A program made the translations under genes and the position numbers. Shown in pieces: positions 5,842-9,306 of a stretch of 9,306 bases of DNA. The DNA is taken from the NCBI GenBank assembly GCA_045588185.1, contig JAZNDR010000075.1:1-9306 (forward strand). The letters run 5' to 3'. Each line of letters begins with the position of its first letter. Position 1 is the first letter of the stretch. The notes under the pieces were generated by a model. It was not told where the DNA came from and did no database searches. It saw only the letters and a list, made by a program, of their open reading frames with translations. The stretch comes from Scatosoma sp045588185 (GTDB lineage: Bacteria > Bacillota > Clostridia > Christensenellales > Borkfalkiaceae).

Positions 5842-8451
5842 ATGAAATTATATAAAATGATAGCAAAAAAATCCGTATGCCTTTTGATGGCTGTGTCAAC
5901 TGTATTTGCAACGGCTTGCGATGCATCGAGCAGTTCCAGCCCAGGCGGCGACCCCGAACACGTGGCACATGCAGTTTGGTCGGAGTATGCTACGCAGTTT
6001 GTATTGCGCGATGAAGACGTAAACGTGCAAGAAAAAGCGGCGGCTGCCTACTTAGTAAGCGCGGCGCGCGGCGAATACGAAAGCTCGCAAATTATCATCA
6101 CGGCGGGTACGGACGATATTAAAGAATATACGATTGAGGTAAGCGATTTGGTTTCTACGACCAACGCAGAAGATAAAATCACGGCGGATAACATTCACGT
6201 TTATAAAGAATGTTATATTCAAGTAAAATCAAGTACTTCTGTAGACGCAAACGGTATTTTGGGTTGGTATCCCGACGCAATGCTGCCTTTCGATATCGCG
6301 GTAGATTACGGCGAAAATAATGTGGCGGCAGGGGATAACCAAGGTCTGTACATCTCTACGTATATTCCCCGCGCAACGGCGGCAGGCGAATACATGGGTA
6401 CGTTCAAGCTGACGATTGACGGCGAGCAAACGTTGATCCCTGCAAGCGTCACCGTTTGGGATTTTGAAGTACCACAACATCGTTCTATGGTTACGCAGGT
6501 TGGTTGGGGATTTAGCCAACAAACCACGCTGTTTACAAACATGGATACGACGGACGAAATGAAAGAGCTTTGGCGCGATTGGTTGGTGTCGTATGGTTTA
6601 TGCCCGTCTAACGCGGCTTTGGAGCATCAAACGGAAGATAATTGGGTGGACTGGGTAAGAAGAACCACGAACCCCAACCTTGTCGACGAAAACGGTCAAT
6701 CGTATCATACGGAAGAAGTTCCCTATTTGGGAAGCGTCACTTTGCATACGAAATACAACGCAACTACCGGTATTGATTATGCGTATTTTGACGGTAAAAT
6801 AAGTAGATTGGTCGTTGCGTCTATTTGCGATAATTTCAATTACGTGGAAAGATTGCACGTATATCCTTCCTATATCGACGAACCGCAATACAGCAACGCA
6901 TGGGATAAGGTAAATCATACGTTTGAGGGCTGGAATACCCGTAAGGCGTACTGGGCAGATCTTCTTGCGCGCGCTTTGTCGGCGGACGCAACGGCGGCGG
7001 AAGCGGCTATTCAAGAAATCAATGCAGCGTCGGGTAAAGACCTGACGAGAGCGGAAATAAGTGAAAAAACTGCGCTTGTAGAGAATATGCAGGGCAGCTT
7101 TAAAGACCTTCCCATGTATCTTACGTGTTTCCCTGATTCGCGTTTGAATCCCGAAGAAGTCACGCAGTTCTGCGGCCGTATCGACTCTATGGATACGGAA
7201 GCTGAGCGCTATGATATCGAACAATGGGTACAGGGGTATAGAATTCAAGATATTTGGTATAGCGTTAGCGTTTCTTACGGCGTCGGCGCTATCGATTCCA
7301 GCAGAATGGAAAATAGATTGATCGGTTGGTACACCCGTTATACCAACAGACGCGGCTATTTGGTTTGGGCGGCAGATTTGATGACGTACCGTCACGGTAA
7401 CGCCTCGGATTCGCTTTTGCCCATCGACCCTTGGGAAACAGCCGTACATATCAGTTCTTCTAACGGTGACGGTTATTTCTGCTATCCCGGCGCAAAATAC
7501 GGTTTAAGCACACCTGTTGCCGGCTTGCGACTTTTGCAGTTCCGTGATTCCGTAGAAGAATACGAATATTTCGTTGAGCTTAGTAAATTGTATAAAGCGG
7601 CAGGTTATAGTGAAGACGCTATTTTGAACAAAATTTTCAGCACGCTCTTCAATGAAGCGACGGTTGGTGAAAATTCCAAGACATTCGCAGAACAAAGAGA
7701 ATTGGTTGCAAAATTGATTGTTTTGGCGAAGAAAGGCGTATTCGTGACTGATTATAACGAAATCAACGGCATCGCTTCGATGAACGTAAAAGCAACGGGC
7801 GACGAAAAGATTACGTCCGTAAACGGTCAAGCATGCGATTTGACGGAAGCAACGGCAACGTTTGATACGACGAAAGCGGTTGGCGGCGTAAGCTTTGCAA
7901 CGACGTCGGGTATTTCGTTTGACGTAAATATCGCAGGTAAAGCAACTTCTCTTCTTGCTATGGACGCAAGCGCTGTTAAGGTTATCAACGGCGCAAACAA
8001 AAAGGGTAGCGGCGCAACGGCGCAATATACCGATAAAGAAGGTCAGGCGGAACTTACCACCATCCCTGGTACGGACGTGCAAGCGTTGAAATTTACGTAC
8101 AACGTAGATAGAGTAAATATTTTGCAAGACTATGCACCGTATAACTTCTTTATAAGCACGGCGTCGTCTGCGGTTAGCCGTAAGAGTAATTATTTAGCGG
8201 TGACGTTCTACAATCCTTCGGATGAAGATATTTTGGTACAATGCTACTTAAAGGGATCGGGCGGTGTGACGCTCCTTAAAGACAAGGTGTTGAAATCGGG
8301 CTGGAACGTAATGTATATTTCGCAGTTCGATCAAGCCAAATGGTCGCTTGTAAAGACGTTGCAAGGTATTCGTTTCAACTTCAAATCTTATAACAAAGAA
8401 GACGTGCACGACTTTACCGTTTATTGCACGGGCGTATATGAAGTGCGATAA
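5842..8451 (+). CDS. Secreted lipoprotein with DUF4091/GH123-like glycoside hydrolase region and C-terminal putative jelly-roll module
   Basis: This 869-residue protein has a lipoprotein signal ending in ATAC (C26) and a Ser/Gly tether (28-37). Residues about 45-210 are the beta-rich N-terminal domain seen in DUF4091 proteins: ARGEYESSQIIITA (75-88), GWYPDAMLPF (141-150) and LYISTYIPRATAAGEYMGTF (169-188). The middle is the barrel region, with YIDEP at 344-348; its adjacent Asp346-Glu347 matches the catalytic Asp-Glu pair of GH123 enzymes, which use the substrate N-acetyl group in hydrolysis. The DUF4091 signature follows: RRGYLVWAADLM (503-514), SNGDGYFCYPG (540-550) and GLRLLQFRDSVEEYEYF (561-577). 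A helical insert (about 375-420) separates the two. Residues about 640-869 look like beta-rich binding modules, the last one jelly-roll-like. The role is probably cleavage of an extracellular glycan. True GH123 activity is unproven, as the DUF4091 group is broad. AGAGG at 5830-5834 lies 7 bases upstream. Confidence 0.85.
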   Translation: MKLYKMIAKKSVCLLMAVSTVFATACDASSSSSPGGDPEHVAHAVWSEYATQFVLRDEDVNVQEKAAAAYLVSAARGEYESSQIIITAGTDDIKEYTIEVSDLVSTTNAEDKITADNIHVYKECYIQVKSSTSVDANGILGWYPDAMLPFDIAVDYGENNVAAGDNQGLYISTYIPRATAAGEYMGTFKLTIDGEQTLIPASVTVWDFEVPQHRSMVTQVGWGFSQQTTLFTNMDTTDEMKELWRDWLVSYGLCPSNAALEHQTEDNWVDWVRRTTNPNLVDENGQSYHTEEVPYLGSVTLHTKYNATTGIDYAYFDGKISRLVVASICDNFNYVERLHVYPSYIDEPQYSNAWDKVNHTFEGWNTRKAYWADLLARALSADATAAEAAIQEINAASGKDLTRAEISEKTALVENMQGSFKDLPMYLTCFPDSRLNPEEVTQFCGRIDSMDTEAERYDIEQWVQGYRIQDIWYSVSVSYGVGAIDSSRMENRLIGWYTRYTNRRGYLVWAADLMTYRHGNASDSLLPIDPWETAVHISSSNGDGYFCYPGAKYGLSTPVAGLRLLQFRDSVEEYEYFVELSKLYKAAGYSEDAILNKIFSTLFNEATVGENSKTFAEQRELVAKLIVLAKKGVFVTDYNEINGIASMNVKATGDEKITSVNGQACDLTEATATFDTTKAVGGVSFATTSGISFDVNIAGKATSLLAMDASAVKVINGANKKGSGATAQYTDKEGQAELTTIPGTDVQALKFTYNVDRVNILQDYAPYNFFISTASSAVSRKSNYLAVTFYNPSDEDILVQCYLKGSGGVTLLKDKVLKSGWNVMYISQFDQAKWSLVKTLQGIRFNFKSYNKEDVHDFTVYCTGVYEVR

Positions 8452-8463
8452 GGAGGAAAAACG
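8450..8463 (+). promoter_or_regulatory. Strong ribosome site overlapping the upstream stop codon
   Basis: AAGGAGG at 8450-8456 begins inside the TAA stop (8449-8451) of the preceding gene and lies 7 bases from ATG 8464. It is the best-matched ribosome site in the window. It fixes the start of the last gene and makes coupled translation with the glycosidase-like gene likely. Confidence 0.8.
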
Positions 8464-9306
8464 ATGAAAAAATCTATTTTGAAAAAGTTGCTCGTAGGAC
8501 TTCTTGCACTTAGTTCTTTGTTTGCGGTAGGTTGCACAACTGACGATGGGGGCAGTTCTTCATCGGGCGGTTCAGACGTTATTGACAAAACGGAAGATAA
8601 TCTCGTATCTTCCTTTGAAGAATATTACGATTGTTATCATCTTTGGACGAAATCCAACGAGAAATGGCGTGCAGAAAGAAACCGTGATCAGCAATATATC
8701 ACGGACGGTGAATTTTCCATCAAAGCGATGAAAGGCTGGAATCCCACAGGCGAAGCGAGCCGTTTCTCGATGGGTGTTCCCTTGACGAGAAAGGACGGTT
8801 TGGCGCACGATGATTTCACGAATGTTATAAGCTATACGTTTGACGTATTTAACGTCACGGAAAGCTCGATTACCATTTCTACAGCTCCTGCAAAAATCAA
8901 AGGCTTTTATAACTGTAAAAACGCAACGGAAGAAGCAACCGTCGTAGATGCAGGCGAAAAGACCACCATTACGTACAACGTAAACAGAGTGGAATTAGAT
9001 TATGGTATCGGTTTAACGGAACTCACACACCTTTTGGTGAGAGTATCCGGTGTAGATCCCGTTGTGTATTTCGATAATTTCCGTGTGCATTACGGCGCGG
9101 AAGAATACGTACGCCCTGTACTTCCCGATGCAATTACACCCGGTCGCGGACTTGTGTCGGCAGTGATGCTTGACGATAGCTACGCGGGCGGTATCGGCGA
9201 CGGTCAAGACGTAAGAGCGTTAGCGTTCGATGAAAAATACGGCACGGTATTGAAGTGGAATTCCAACTCCACGGGTACGGGTTTCCCTAACCCTCGTATC
9301 TATTTT
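8464..9306 (+). CDS. Secreted lipoprotein with N-terminal putative carbohydrate-binding module, partial (right edge)
   Basis: The frame is open for 281 residues and runs off the window. MKKSILKKLLVGLLAL, then FAVGC, is a lipoprotein signal with C24 as the lipidated residue, followed by a Gly/Ser tether (TTDDGGSSSSGGSD, 25-38). Residues about 48-210 look like a jelly-roll binding module: an opening FEEYYD, the strand YITDGEFSIKAM (78-89), NVISYTFDVFNVTESSITIS (120-139), DAGEKTTITYNVNRVEL (162-178) and a closing VVYFDNFRVHYG (200-211). Such modules bind glycans or pack against catalytic domains. Residues from about 222 onward (VSAVMLDDSYAGGIGDGQD) begin another domain that I do not recognise; it could be catalytic, but too little is present to say. 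The gene lies 12 bases after the glycosidase-like gene, shares its lipoprotein design and probably acts on the same surface glycan (inference). Confidence 0.85.
   Translation, partial: MKKSILKKLLVGLLALSSLFAVGCTTDDGGSSSSGGSDVIDKTEDNLVSSFEEYYDCYHLWTKSNEKWRAERNRDQQYITDGEFSIKAMKGWNPTGEASRFSMGVPLTRKDGLAHDDFTNVISYTFDVFNVTESSITISTAPAKIKGFYNCKNATEEATVVDAGEKTTITYNVNRVELDYGIGLTELTHLLVRVSGVDPVVYFDNFRVHYGAEEYVRPVLPDAITPGRGLVSAVMLDDSYAGGIGDGQDVRALAFDEKYGTVLKWNSNSTGTGFPNPRIYF

Noticed and set aside
6598..7449. Minus-strand open frame of 283 codons opposite the glycosidase-like gene
   Set aside because: Composition is Arg/Ile-rich without motifs, and the plus strand carries clear DUF4091 motifs across the same bases.
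7504..8127. Minus-strand open frame of 207 codons
   Set aside because: Same reason: Cys/Arg/Phe-rich shadow of the plus-strand gene, no start signal and no recognisable domain.
8546..8808. Small overlapping frames on both strands (61 and 78 codons)
   Set aside because: The region is covered by the lipoprotein gene starting at 8464, which has a strong ribosome site, a signal peptide and an uninterrupted frame to the window end.
1..9306. CRISPR array, transposon, tRNA or phage/defence genes
   Set aside because: No regularly spaced repeats, terminal inverted repeats, transposase-like or nuclease-like proteins, or tRNA-like cloverleaf were seen on either strand.

Overview
The window looks like a chromosomal piece of a low-GC Gram-positive bacterium, most likely an uncultured gut-type member of the Clostridia. 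This rests on AT-rich sigma-A-like promoters, AGGAGG-type ribosome sites, lipoprotein signal peptides and Lpl-type sugar ABC transporter parts. The standard code fits, with TAG and TAA stops. The taxonomic placement is an inference, because no rRNA or marker gene is present.

Layout. An AraC-family regulator lies on the minus strand at 1-755 and runs off the left edge. A divergent promoter region at 756-979 separates it from a run of six plus-strand genes: a Gfo/Idh/MocA-type oxidoreductase (980-2212), two sugar ABC transporter permeases (2268-3188 and 3178-4089), a large lipoprotein substrate-binding protein (4122-5813), a large lipoprotein with a DUF4091/GH123-like glycosidase region (5842-8451), and a further secreted lipoprotein cut by the right edge (8464-9306). 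Gaps between the plus-strand genes are 55, -11, 32, 28 and 12 bases. No terminator-like hairpin with a T-run is visible between them, so they are best read as one operon.

How the genes fit together (inference). The surface lipoproteins would bind and cleave a glycan. The binding protein and two permeases would import the released sugar or oligosaccharide. The oxidoreductase would carry out an NAD(P)-dependent step on the sugar, and the AraC protein would sense a related ligand and switch on the operon. No transporter ATPase is present, so a shared ATPase encoded elsewhere is expected. The substrate cannot be named from sequence; the GH123 resemblance makes an N-acetylhexosamine-containing glycan a hypothesis only.

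Points worth a second look are a start-stop codon pair (ATGTAG) between the Shine-Dalgarno sequence and the start of the first permease, an extended -10 promoter with a poor -35 next to AraC-type repeats, a cysteine cluster in the oxidoreductase, and a putative jelly-roll module that seems to occur at the C-terminus of one lipoprotein and the N-terminus of the next. I saw no mobile element, CRISPR array, RNA gene or defence system.
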